Shown piece after piece: positions 51,351-60,240 of a DNA stretch of 64,000 nucleotides; within the stretch, counting starts at the first letter, position 1; the number at the start of each line of letters is the position of its first letter. Source of the stretch: Treponema sp. C6A8. Its GTDB lineage: Bacteria; Spirochaetota; Spirochaetia; Treponematales; Treponemataceae. Position numbers and translations under genes: made by a program. A model generated the notes under the pieces. It was not told where the DNA came from. It ran no database searches and was given only the letters and a program-made list of their open reading frames with translations. The stretch is from the NCBI RefSeq assembly GCF_000619925.1, contig NZ_JHVB01000008.1, positions 98,559 through 162,558 on the forward strand, read 5' to 3'.

Positions 51351-54300
51351 TTACTTCAACTCCGCCAGTGTCAGCAAATCATTAAAATCGCTAACTTTAT
51401 GGTAAACAACCGACTCATCCTTAAACATATCCTTAAAGAGTTTTTCTGCACAGCAAATCTTGTTCTTCTCAATCTCTTTAAGCTGCATAGAACTCATAGA
51501 ACCTTTTGTTTCTGCAACAAAGAAAACGTGTTTTACTTTTCCTTTTTCAAAAACAATTGCCCAGTCAGGTGAATAATTACCAACCGGAGTAGGAATCACA
51601 TATCCGCCCTTAGGCATCTTTGCATAAGTACAAATATTCGAGCTGGTATCAAGTTCTTTTACAAACTTCATTTCCACGCTGTCAGCTCCAGAACCATCTG
51701 TATTGATGTAATCCAAAATAGCCTTGCTTGCATGGAAAGTTTTCTCAGAATTATAATTAATCTTTTCAGCAGTAAAGATATCAGAATCGTAGTTGCCTTC
51801 AATCTGATTATAAGAAATATGGTCAACAATAATAGTTGATTTCTGCTCAAGAATAATTTCAATTACCTTTGCAATAAACTCTTCCGGGTTCATGTGGAAC
51901 ATTTCAAGCTTTTCAAAGGTTAAACCTTTCAAAATTGCAACAGCAGTCTTTCTTGTAATAGTAGCTCCCTGTGCAATTTTTCCAACAAGGTCATATTTAA
52001 TAGAACTCTTATGAACTCTATTAATAGTTTTCTGGTCAGAGTTCTGAACATCAAAAGACTTTCCAGAACGGAGTTCTTCTTCTGTCATATTCTCTTTCTG
52101 AATACCAGTAGTAACTGTATACATCAAACGAGAAACAGCCAGAGTATGATTTATTTCACGAACACTGTTCTTAATAAGTTCCTCACTGTCAAACTGAACT
52201 GTATAAGAATATTTGTGATTAATCTTATCCCAGAGTTCTTTAAACTTAGCAAAGTTTGCCTTATTCAAATCATTCTTCAAAATCTTTGGCTTATTAGCGT
52301 CCCCAATCATGCTGCTGAATACAGAAGGATCAAATATTCCACGTATATACTTTTGAACATCTTCTGCTACAGCTTCCAGCTGTTCTGGCACAGGAGCCAA
52401 TGTTCCGTTTTCCAAATCCTGATGATACTTTGGAGTAAGCTTATTATCAAAATCAAGGTAATCAGCTTTTACCATGTAATGATAAATCAAGTTTCCTTCT
52501 GCAGGAGTAATAGCACGAGTCTCGCCATTATCGTTTACAGGCTTACCAATAAAATAACCGGCACCAACAATAACAACTCTCTGTACCAAAGTCTCTTCAA
52601 TTTCTTTTTGTAAATCAGCTGCAAAATCCTGATAGCTGTCGCTCGCAATAATAGTAAGTACGTTTACAGAATGAATATCATTTCCAAGAACAGAAATATC
52701 CTGGCGCACAAGATTCTTATCAACACTCAAACGTAAACCGCGTCCAATTTCCTGTCGCTTAGTTGTTGTACTGTCAGAATGTTTCAAAGTACAAATCTGG
52801 AATACGTTTGGATTATCCCAACCTTCGCGTAAAGCAGAGTGGCTGAAAATAAAGCGGGTTGGTTCTTCAAAGCTCATAAGTCTTTGCTTGTTTTTCAAAA
52901 TCAAATCATAAGCAGAAATATCATCATCGCTTTCTTTTTCTTTAGAGTTCTTAATATGGCCGCTTTTCTTATCAATACTAAAATATCCTTTGTGAGCCTT
53001 AGAAGCATCAGAACACATCTCATCAAGATATTTTGAATATGCATCTGTATCAAAAAGTTCTCTTTGCTCTGCAAGAATCTCTGCATATTCTTCTTCAAAC
53101 ATCTTGCCGTATTCGCCTAATGTTTCGTTTCCGTCGTCATCGTATTGTCTGTACTTTGCAACTTCATCAATAAAGAAGAGAGAAAGAGTTTTAATTCCAC
53201 GGTCAAAGTTTTGTCTTTCTTTTTCAAAGTGACTCTTAATTGTTTCATGAATCTGGATACGTCTCAAATCCTGTTCACTAACATCACCCTGAATCTGGTT
53301 GATATAAAGCTCTTTACCATTTAAGAAAGAAACACGACCTGTAAACTTATCTACATCAGTAATTGTGTATCCTTTGTACTGTTCCATTTCTCCGCTTAAA
53401 GCGTAAAGGTCATTCTTATATTGAGAATCTAAAAGCATATAAACACGCTTTGGAGTAGAACTTGATTTCTGTCTCTGTTCCAGCTCAATTCGTGCCTTTG
53501 GTCCTTCTGGTGTAACAATTACATCATTCAAATAAAGGTAAGCATCAACGCCCTTTAAGTTAGTAACCTTAAATCCCTTTACTTCAATCTTCTTTACAAG
53601 CTTTTCATTGTAAGCATCCAGTGCATCAAGTTTATAAATCAAATTGTGTTTTACTGCATGAGTAGCGGAGTAATTCAAAACAAAAAGCGGCTTAAACTTT
53701 TTAAGGGCATTCTGTGTTCTGTCACCACCCATTTTCTGCGGTTCATCCATAATAATAATTGGACGGTTTGCTGCAATTACATCAATCGGGCGGCGGCTTG
53801 CAAATTCATCACGCTTTGAATAAATAATACGGGCTTCCTTACTGTTTCCGTCTTCCTTCAAAGAAGCATTAAATGCCTGTGTATTAATAATCATTACATT
53901 GATATTTGCATCACTAGAAAAACTATCCAGCTGGCTCAGATTCGAAGAATTATAAATGAAAGTACGAGCCTTTTTTCCGTAAGCATCCTGAAAGTAATCT
54001 ACAGTATCTTGAATACTTAAAAATACACCTTCACGAATTGCAATAGAAGGTACAACTATAATAAACTTTGTCCATCCAAATTCTTTGTTCAGTTCAAAAA
54101 TAGTTTTGGTATAAACAAAAGTCTTACCTGTACCGGTTTCCATTTCAACATCAAGGTTGCAGCAGCCCATATTGTTTACAAGCTGTTCAGAACGTTGAAT
54201 ACCATTATAGTCCTGTACTGCATGAATATTTTCCAGAATCTGGTTAGCATTCAATGTAACTTCGGCATTGTTATAGCCTTCCATGGAAAAATCCATTTCC

Positions 54301-54428
54301 TGTTTACCCATATCCATGATATATGAACTTTTTTCCTGAAACGGCTGACTATATTTTTTCTTAAAAACATCAATTACAGAACGAACTGCTTCTTTCTGGT
54401 ATTTAAGCTCTTTATAAACGTATTTCAT
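51351..54428 (-). CDS. Type III restriction enzyme Res subunit
   Basis: 1025 aa ATP-dependent translocase and endonuclease. Walker A METGTGKT is at 96-103, the DEAD-like box is DEPQ at 228-231, and the C-terminal helicase motifs include FSHSALREGWDNPNVFQICTL and KRQEIGRGLRLSV. The nuclease site is at the C-terminus, with Pro954-Asp955 and ETK at 973-975, the PD-(D/E)XK pattern of Res. Overlaps the upstream mod gene by 1 bp. It cuts only with a Mod partner; here two are encoded. Confidence 0.93.
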   Translation of the reverse strand: MKYVYKELKYQKEAVRSVIDVFKKKYSQPFQEKSSYIMDMGKQEMDFSMEGYNNAEVTLNANQILENIHAVQDYNGIQRSEQLVNNMGCCNLDVEMETGTGKTFVYTKTIFELNKEFGWTKFIIVVPSIAIREGVFLSIQDTVDYFQDAYGKKARTFIYNSSNLSQLDSFSSDANINVMIINTQAFNASLKEDGNSKEARIIYSKRDEFASRRPIDVIAANRPIIIMDEPQKMGGDRTQNALKKFKPLFVLNYSATHAVKHNLIYKLDALDAYNEKLVKKIEVKGFKVTNLKGVDAYLYLNDVIVTPEGPKARIELEQRQKSSSTPKRVYMLLDSQYKNDLYALSGEMEQYKGYTITDVDKFTGRVSFLNGKELYINQIQGDVSEQDLRRIQIHETIKSHFEKERQNFDRGIKTLSLFFIDEVAKYRQYDDDGNETLGEYGKMFEEEYAEILAEQRELFDTDAYSKYLDEMCSDASKAHKGYFSIDKKSGHIKNSKEKESDDDISAYDLILKNKQRLMSFEEPTRFIFSHSALREGWDNPNVFQICTLKHSDSTTTKRQEIGRGLRLSVDKNLVRQDISVLGNDIHSVNVLTIIASDSYQDFAADLQKEIEETLVQRVVIVGAGYFIGKPVNDNGETRAITPAEGNLIYHYMVKADYLDFDNKLTPKYHQDLENGTLAPVPEQLEAVAEDVQKYIRGIFDPSVFSSMIGDANKPKILKNDLNKANFAKFKELWDKINHKYSYTVQFDSEELIKNSVREINHTLAVSRLMYTVTTGIQKENMTEEELRSGKSFDVQNSDQKTINRVHKSSIKYDLVGKIAQGATITRKTAVAILKGLTFEKLEMFHMNPEEFIAKVIEIILEQKSTIIVDHISYNQIEGNYDSDIFTAEKINYNSEKTFHASKAILDYINTDGSGADSVEMKFVKELDTSSNICTYAKMPKGGYVIPTPVGNYSPDWAIVFEKGKVKHVFFVAETKGSMSSMQLKEIEKNKICCAEKLFKDMFKDESVVYHKVSDFNDLLTLAELK

Positions 54429-56353
54429 TACAGCACCTTCCTTTTTGTATCTGGACTATAGGTATTAAAAATCTGTTCAAAGTTCATTGCTACGCTATCG
54501 TTAGCAATAGAATTATCCTTCATTACATAGTAATAAGGTTTCATTTTGGCAATTTCAGTAATTGTCTTGTCATCAATTTCTTTATCAAAGCAGGCAATCA
54601 AGAAGTTTTTATTCACCTTAAAAATCTGCTTTCCATTGATTTCTGAAATATCCAGCTTACAATCAAGCGGAACTCCAAGTTCAAGCATAACCTGAAAAAG
54701 CAAATCTTCATTGCTTCGATCTTCCTTAATGTTATATTCCAAATCATCAAACAAGCCAGGTTCGTAATCTGTTGGAGAATAATAAACATCTTTCATATTG
54801 GTTGAATCCAGCTTTAAGCTTCTAAAACCAATATCTATATTTTTTGCCTTTTCTCCAAACTCTTCTTTCAGTTTCTTTCCTGCAAGTCTGATTCTTTCTT
54901 TTCCAATCTCACAAAGATTATGAGGAAGTTTTTTATTATCCAGATATTTAATTGCATTCTGAATAATAGGCTTTGTAAAATTATTTGCCGTAGTTAAAGC
55001 ATCATCAAGATTTTCCGGCAGCTGAACCATAATAAACTTTGTGTTAGATTCCGGCTTTTCAATATTAAGCCTCATTATTGATTCTGCTGTAGTAGCACTT
55101 CCAGAAAAGAAGTCCAGAACAGTTGCATCTTTCAAATCCATAAAAGAAGCAAGCTTTTGAATCAGCTCATAAGGTTTTGGATAACTAAAGCAGTCAGAAC
55201 CGAACAAAGATTCTAGATAATTTTCTGCACCTCTTGTAGTATTACAGTCATCAATAATATTGTTTGGAATAACTTCTATAGTTGCACCAGGTCTAATCTT
55301 ACTTCTAGGAACTCCGTCATATTTTGGAGCCTTACCAAAAGAAACATCTCCAGCCGCAATCAGTTTATCCATGTCTTCTTTGCTAATCATCCATTGGCGG
55401 GTCCATTCTACACCAGAAGGAGATTTAATTGTGTAATACTTTTCACTTTCCGGATTAGAACGTTCTTCATTAAAAGAAAGACTTCCACTAAACCAAGGCC
55501 CTTTAGGGTCATTGTCAGGATTCTTAAACTCATAATCACAAACTTTTTTCTCTACCCAAGGTTCAAGCATTGTTTTGTTTTTTGCATAAACAACAATATA
55601 CTGCTGGAGCGTTCGTGACCAGGAATCTTTTTTACCTTTACCGTGAAGCCACATAAAAGTATTTACATAATTCTTTTCATTAAAGATTTCATTGCAGACT
55701 TTCTTTAAGTTCTCAATTTCGCCTTCATCTATACTGATAAAAATAGCTCCGTCGTCTGTCAAAAGGTTTCTGGCAAGTTTAATACGAGGATAAATCATAT
55801 TAAGCCAGTCTGTATGAAATCGTCCGTTTGTTTCGGGATTTTGCTTTAATTTGTTTCCGTCCTTATCAATCTGTCCGCTAATTGCAAGGTATTCTTCATA
55901 GTCCTGTGCATAGTCATCTTCATAAATAAAATCATTACCGGTGTTATATGGCGGATCAATATAAATCATTTTGATTTTATTCAGATAAGTTTCCTGCAAT
56001 ACCTTGAGGACTTCAAGATTATCACCCTGTATATAAACATTATTTGTATCAAAGCTGCCGCCTTTACCGTCACGACCTGTACTTTCTTTTAAGTATGGTC
56101 TTAAAGTTGCAGACGTAGGAGCATTTACAATATTCAATGCTTTTGTTTTTTCAGGCCAGGAGAATACATATCTTTCAAAATTGTCTTCAGAAACAGAAGC
56201 GTTTATTTCTTTCATAAGAACTTCTTTATCAATAGTTCTTATTACTTTTCCATTTTCATCTACAGTCTCAGTTACTGCAGAAGGAAAAAGATCTGCGAGT
56301 TTTTTATAATTTTCATCAGCTGCATTTTTTGAATGCATTTTTAATTTATCCAT
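54428..56353 (-). CDS. Type III DNA methyltransferase Mod, copy A
   Basis: 641 aa, beta-class adenine-N6 methyltransferase: DPPYNTGNDF at 133-142, motif I FFSGSA at 415-420, the central region being the target-recognition domain. Both ends are closely similar to the neighbouring Mod (MDKLKMHSKNAADENYKKLA start, TYSPDTKRKVL end) but the middle differs, so the two should recognise different sites. No simple-sequence repeat suggestive of phase variation was seen inside the gene. Confidence 0.92.
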   Translation of the reverse strand: MDKLKMHSKNAADENYKKLADLFPSAVTETVDENGKVIRTIDKEVLMKEINASVSEDNFERYVFSWPEKTKALNIVNAPTSATLRPYLKESTGRDGKGGSFDTNNVYIQGDNLEVLKVLQETYLNKIKMIYIDPPYNTGNDFIYEDDYAQDYEEYLAISGQIDKDGNKLKQNPETNGRFHTDWLNMIYPRIKLARNLLTDDGAIFISIDEGEIENLKKVCNEIFNEKNYVNTFMWLHGKGKKDSWSRTLQQYIVVYAKNKTMLEPWVEKKVCDYEFKNPDNDPKGPWFSGSLSFNEERSNPESEKYYTIKSPSGVEWTRQWMISKEDMDKLIAAGDVSFGKAPKYDGVPRSKIRPGATIEVIPNNIIDDCNTTRGAENYLESLFGSDCFSYPKPYELIQKLASFMDLKDATVLDFFSGSATTAESIMRLNIEKPESNTKFIMVQLPENLDDALTTANNFTKPIIQNAIKYLDNKKLPHNLCEIGKERIRLAGKKLKEEFGEKAKNIDIGFRSLKLDSTNMKDVYYSPTDYEPGLFDDLEYNIKEDRSNEDLLFQVMLELGVPLDCKLDISEINGKQIFKVNKNFLIACFDKEIDDKTITEIAKMKPYYYVMKDNSIANDSVAMNFEQIFNTYSPDTKRKVL

Positions 56354-56370
56354 TTATTAAATCCTTTATT

Positions 56371-58431
56371 CTACAAAACCTTACGCTTAGTATCTGGACT
56401 GTAAGTCTTAAAAATCTGTTCAAAATTTGCAGCAACAGCATCATTATCCATAGAGCTGTCACGAACTACAAAATAATATGGTTGTTTCTTTGCAATCTCT
56501 TTTACAATGTCATCAGTTACACCAGAATCAAAAGTAGCAATGAGGAAGTTTTCTTCTCCAACATTGAAAACAGTTACTCCGCCAATTTTTTCTTCATTGA
56601 TTTTAGAAGAAAGTGGAACACCAAGTTCAAGCATTGTTTGGAAGAGTAAGTCTTCGTTTGTTCTATCACCTTTGATGTTGTCTATAAGGCCATCCAAGGT
56701 GGATTGTGTTACTTCTTCTGGATTGTAATAAACATCTTTCATGTTTGTTGAATCAAGCTTGAGAACTCGGAAACCAGTGTCTAAATCTACAGCGGTTAAA
56801 GCATTTTCTTCGCGGATTTTTGCCCCTGCACGACGAATACGTTCTTTACCAATTTCACAAATGTTTTTGAATCCTGCATTATAAAAATCTGTATTTTCTG
56901 CACAAGGTTCAGGTAATTGAACCATTATAAAGTGTAAATTTTGATTATCCTCTAAATCATTTTGCAAAACAGAATGTGCTGTTGAAGCACTACCTGAAAA
57001 GAAATCTAAAACAATAGAATTATCATCACAAACCAATTTAATTAATCTTTGCATTAATTTAATTGGTTTTTTACCATTTGGAAATTCTATCTCTCCTTCT
57101 TTTGACAAATTATTATAATCTATATCATCCCAAAGTGTTGTTAATTTGTCTAAATAAAAATATTGTGAACCTATTTTTTCTACAGCATCAGATAAAAACA
57201 TCATCATTCTACGTTGTTCACCTTTATATAACACTTCAATTGTTTTGCCTTCATTTTTTCCTTTGATTGGTTCATATTCTAATCCATACATAGGATAATC
57301 AAATTCTTTTGTTTCTTTTATTACTGTTTGTCGTACACTACTTTGTGCGTTAGTTGTCTGGAATATTTTATCAGCATATTGATTATATACATCTTCTTCT
57401 GAAATACCTTTTTCTTTAGCGAAAGCTGTAATTGATTCAGTTCTTAGTGTTTTATAACCATAAAATTTCATATTATTTTTAGTATCTTCTTTTAATAGTA
57501 CTTTGCCAGATAATTCAGCGACAACAGAAGTGTATTTCCAACTTTTACCTTGAATTTCATACGATTTTATTCTTTCAAATAGAGGGGTTTTAATATATAC
57601 AGGGTTAAATGCGATTTTTGTTTTATCTTTTGCATAAATCAAAATGTATTCTGTTGCATTTTTTAAACTTTTTCCTTCTGAGCTTCCAGAAACTCCTCCG
57701 ACTTTTGTTTTTACTGATATTAGATTTATAAAATTATCAGAACCATAAATCTCATCTAATAATTTATTAAGATTATCTACTTCATTTTCATCAATATGAA
57801 TGAATATAATTCCATTGTCTGTTAGAAGATTTCTAGATAATTTTAATCTAGGATAAATCATATTTAACCAATCTGTATGAAATCTTCCATTACTTTCTGT
57901 ATTCTGAACAAGTCTATTTCCATCTTTGTCAAACTGTCCGCTTTTTTCAAGATATTCTTCTGTAGATTCACTAAAATCATCATTATAAACAAAATCATTT
58001 CCTGTATTATATGGCGGATCTATATAAATCATTTTAATTTTGCCTAGATAGGTTTCCTGCAAAAGTTTAAGAACATCAAGGTTGTCACCTTCAATATAAA
58101 GGTTCTCGCTGTCAAAGCCTCCTGGCGTTCCATCTTTACCAACGCTTTCTTCTTTGCAAGGACGTAGAGTTTCGCTTATAGGGCTATTAGCTGCAAGAAT
58201 AGCTTTGCGTTTATCCGGCCAGGTAAACTGGTAGCGTTCTTCTTTTCCATCAACAACTTTGCAGTTTATTTCCTGCATCAAAATATCTTTATCTATGCAA
58301 TGCTCAATAATTGCATTTCCTTCTTCGTCATATCCAGTAATAGTTTCTGTCACTGCATTAGGGAACATGGCAGAAAGTTTCTTAAAATTTTCATCTGCAA
58401 TATTTGCTGTCTTCATATTCAATTTATCCAT
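56371..58431 (-). CDS. Type III DNA methyltransferase Mod, copy B
   Basis: 686 aa. DPPYNTGNDF starts at 138, motif I FFSGSASTAHSVL is in the second half. It shares N- and C-terminal blocks with copy A but has a distinct central region (for example INLISVKTKVGGVSGSSEGK), 45 residues longer overall. 17 nt separate it from copy A. The intervening region is locally more AT-rich in the recognition part, suggesting exchange by recombination. Confidence 0.92.
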   Translation of the reverse strand: MDKLNMKTANIADENFKKLSAMFPNAVTETITGYDEEGNAIIEHCIDKDILMQEINCKVVDGKEERYQFTWPDKRKAILAANSPISETLRPCKEESVGKDGTPGGFDSENLYIEGDNLDVLKLLQETYLGKIKMIYIDPPYNTGNDFVYNDDFSESTEEYLEKSGQFDKDGNRLVQNTESNGRFHTDWLNMIYPRLKLSRNLLTDNGIIFIHIDENEVDNLNKLLDEIYGSDNFINLISVKTKVGGVSGSSEGKSLKNATEYILIYAKDKTKIAFNPVYIKTPLFERIKSYEIQGKSWKYTSVVAELSGKVLLKEDTKNNMKFYGYKTLRTESITAFAKEKGISEEDVYNQYADKIFQTTNAQSSVRQTVIKETKEFDYPMYGLEYEPIKGKNEGKTIEVLYKGEQRRMMMFLSDAVEKIGSQYFYLDKLTTLWDDIDYNNLSKEGEIEFPNGKKPIKLMQRLIKLVCDDNSIVLDFFSGSASTAHSVLQNDLEDNQNLHFIMVQLPEPCAENTDFYNAGFKNICEIGKERIRRAGAKIREENALTAVDLDTGFRVLKLDSTNMKDVYYNPEEVTQSTLDGLIDNIKGDRTNEDLLFQTMLELGVPLSSKINEEKIGGVTVFNVGEENFLIATFDSGVTDDIVKEIAKKQPYYFVVRDSSMDNDAVAANFEQIFKTYSPDTKRKVL

Positions 58432-58432
58432 T

Positions 58433-59104
58433 TTAGTCCTGCTCCTTGAACTTCTTTAATTCTTCTATATGTTTTTTTATGCTGTTTACTTGTTGCACTA
58501 ATTCAAACTTTCGTCTTGGCTGTACTTCAAGTCGTGCTTTCTTTTCAATTGTTTCTAAGCTTTTTTCCAAAGCCTTAATGGTTTCGCTGCGTTCAACCGC
58601 ATCCTGCAAGTCTTCATCAGCTTCTTTATAAAGATTGGTTCCGGCAATCTGAACAATAAAGTTTTCATAAACCTTATCTATATCAAGTCCGTTTATTTCC
58701 AGATTAAAGTCTTTTTCATCAATCCAGTCTGTATGATAATAAGCCGAAACCTTAAACTCATTATTTCCGCCCAGAGCTTCTTTTTTGTATCCAATCCATG
58801 CCTGAACTTCATTCTCAAAACAGAGAATAAAAAGTATATGATATGGAATCTCTCTGTCAATTTGTAATAATACATTTTGATTCAGGTCTTTACTATTAAG
58901 TTCTACTTTAAAAACTTCAATCTCTGTAACAGTCTTACCAGGTGCAAGATTCAATGTACTGGCAGCAATTTTATTATTCCAGATAATCTGCTGAATGTTC
59001 TCTGTAAACACTCGCTTCATTGCCGGAGTTATAGAGATATTGTCATAAAACTTCTGCTTTGGAATTCTTTTTGTAACAATGGTGGACTCTGGAAAACTAA
59101 TCAT
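58433..59104 (-). CDS. DUF4391-family protein
   Basis: 223 aa. IIWNNKIAASTLNLAPGKTV, EIEVFKVEL and REIPYHILFILCFENEVQAW are the family pattern, followed by a C-terminal coiled coil (VERSETIKALEKSLETIEKK). Members are usually encoded beside helicases and type III-like methyltransferases, as here. The start overlaps the preceding stop by 4 bp and 1 nt separates it from Mod copy B. Confidence 0.8.
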   Translation of the reverse strand: MISFPESTIVTKRIPKQKFYDNISITPAMKRVFTENIQQIIWNNKIAASTLNLAPGKTVTEIEVFKVELNSKDLNQNVLLQIDREIPYHILFILCFENEVQAWIGYKKEALGGNNEFKVSAYYHTDWIDEKDFNLEINGLDIDKVYENFIVQIAGTNLYKEADEDLQDAVERSETIKALEKSLETIEKKARLEVQPRRKFELVQQVNSIKKHIEELKKFKEQD

Positions 59105-60237
59105 TCATCATCCTCGTCATCTTCTTCATCAAATTTTTTAGATGTATTGTTGTTAGATTTATTTCCATAATCAAGGTTCACGTAATAATCTAAAATATCA
59201 TCGGGGTCTTCTAAATCTTCTTCTTTTATGAATTCAAATTTTTGATTTTTTTCTTCGGGGTACCAGTCATCTATGCTTTCCCAATCACATTCCTCCTCAA
59301 CCTCTGGATCATCCCATATTTTGGGAGCTTTCTTTTTTCTTTCGAAAAGCTTGTCACTATTATAATTAACAGGATTACCCATATCTAACATATTTGGGCC
59401 ATCAAAATCCATAAAAAATTCTTCTGGATAATCTCTGAATGCTTTTGGTCTTGGTATTGCAAAACCTTTTTTATTTATTTTTTCGCAATATTCTATAACT
59501 TGTTTATTTCTATTTAGTGTATATTCAATACATTCAGGCGCATATATCTCTTGTGTATCTTCATCTGAAGTTTGATATTTATTCCCATTACTATGCTTAT
59601 ACATTTTTAATGAAAAAGTAGAATTTAAAATTTCATTTTCAAAAGAACCTGATCCATTAATTATTTCCCTAATGTCTTCTAGTAATTGTTTTAGTCTTTT
59701 ATAAGAGTAGTTATGGTCTTCTATAAGATGTGATAGTTGAATATAAATAGATTTGTAGAGAGATTGGATGTTCTTTACATTTTTAAATTGTTCAGAAATA
59801 TTCTTATATAATTCACGTTCACCAAATGTTTGTTCATCTGTAAACAACCATTTTGTAAATAAATAATGTTTGACAATATTATCTGAAGAAATAACTTTAC
59901 CAGGAATAATTGTACTGGCTGCAATTTTGTACATATTTTCCAATTTTACCAATACTATTACTTGATACTTAATTGAACGATATACTTCTCTTACGATTCT
60001 ATGTAAATCTGAGTGTACAAAAAGATTACCAATTTCAATATAGATAAAATGGATTTCATCATATCGAGAATCTGAATCTTTAGGTTTTGTTATATCCAAT
60101 AAATCATAATTAATTGAAGCGTATAATTTACAATTCCGTATTTTATATTTTTCAATATCATTATTAGAAAATATTTTACTAAGAGGTATGTCTAAGTTCT
60201 TAACACAGTTTTCTGGTATTCCAAATTCCGTAAACAT
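59101..60237 (-). CDS. Acidic-tailed protein of unknown function in the R-M island
   Basis: 378 aa. GTGAGGTAATTT precedes the ATG. The segment YRSIKYQVIVLVKLENMYKIAA, with its following ~25 residues, parallels in order and length the REIPYHILFILCFENEVQAW part of the DUF4391 product, so the N-terminal ~170 residues may be a diverged DUF4391-like domain. Residues 310-378 are strongly acidic (EEDLEDPDDILDYY, DEEDDEDDE). It lies 3 nt after the helicase stop. Function unknown. Confidence 0.65.
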   Translation of the reverse strand: MFTEFGIPENCVKNLDIPLSKIFSNNDIEKYKIRNCKLYASINYDLLDITKPKDSDSRYDEIHFIYIEIGNLFVHSDLHRIVREVYRSIKYQVIVLVKLENMYKIAASTIIPGKVISSDNIVKHYLFTKWLFTDEQTFGERELYKNISEQFKNVKNIQSLYKSIYIQLSHLIEDHNYSYKRLKQLLEDIREIINGSGSFENEILNSTFSLKMYKHSNGNKYQTSDEDTQEIYAPECIEYTLNRNKQVIEYCEKINKKGFAIPRPKAFRDYPEEFFMDFDGPNMLDMGNPVNYNSDKLFERKKKAPKIWDDPEVEEECDWESIDDWYPEEKNQKFEFIKEEDLEDPDDILDYYVNLDYGNKSNNNTSKKFDEEDDEDDE

Positions 60238-60240
60238 AAA

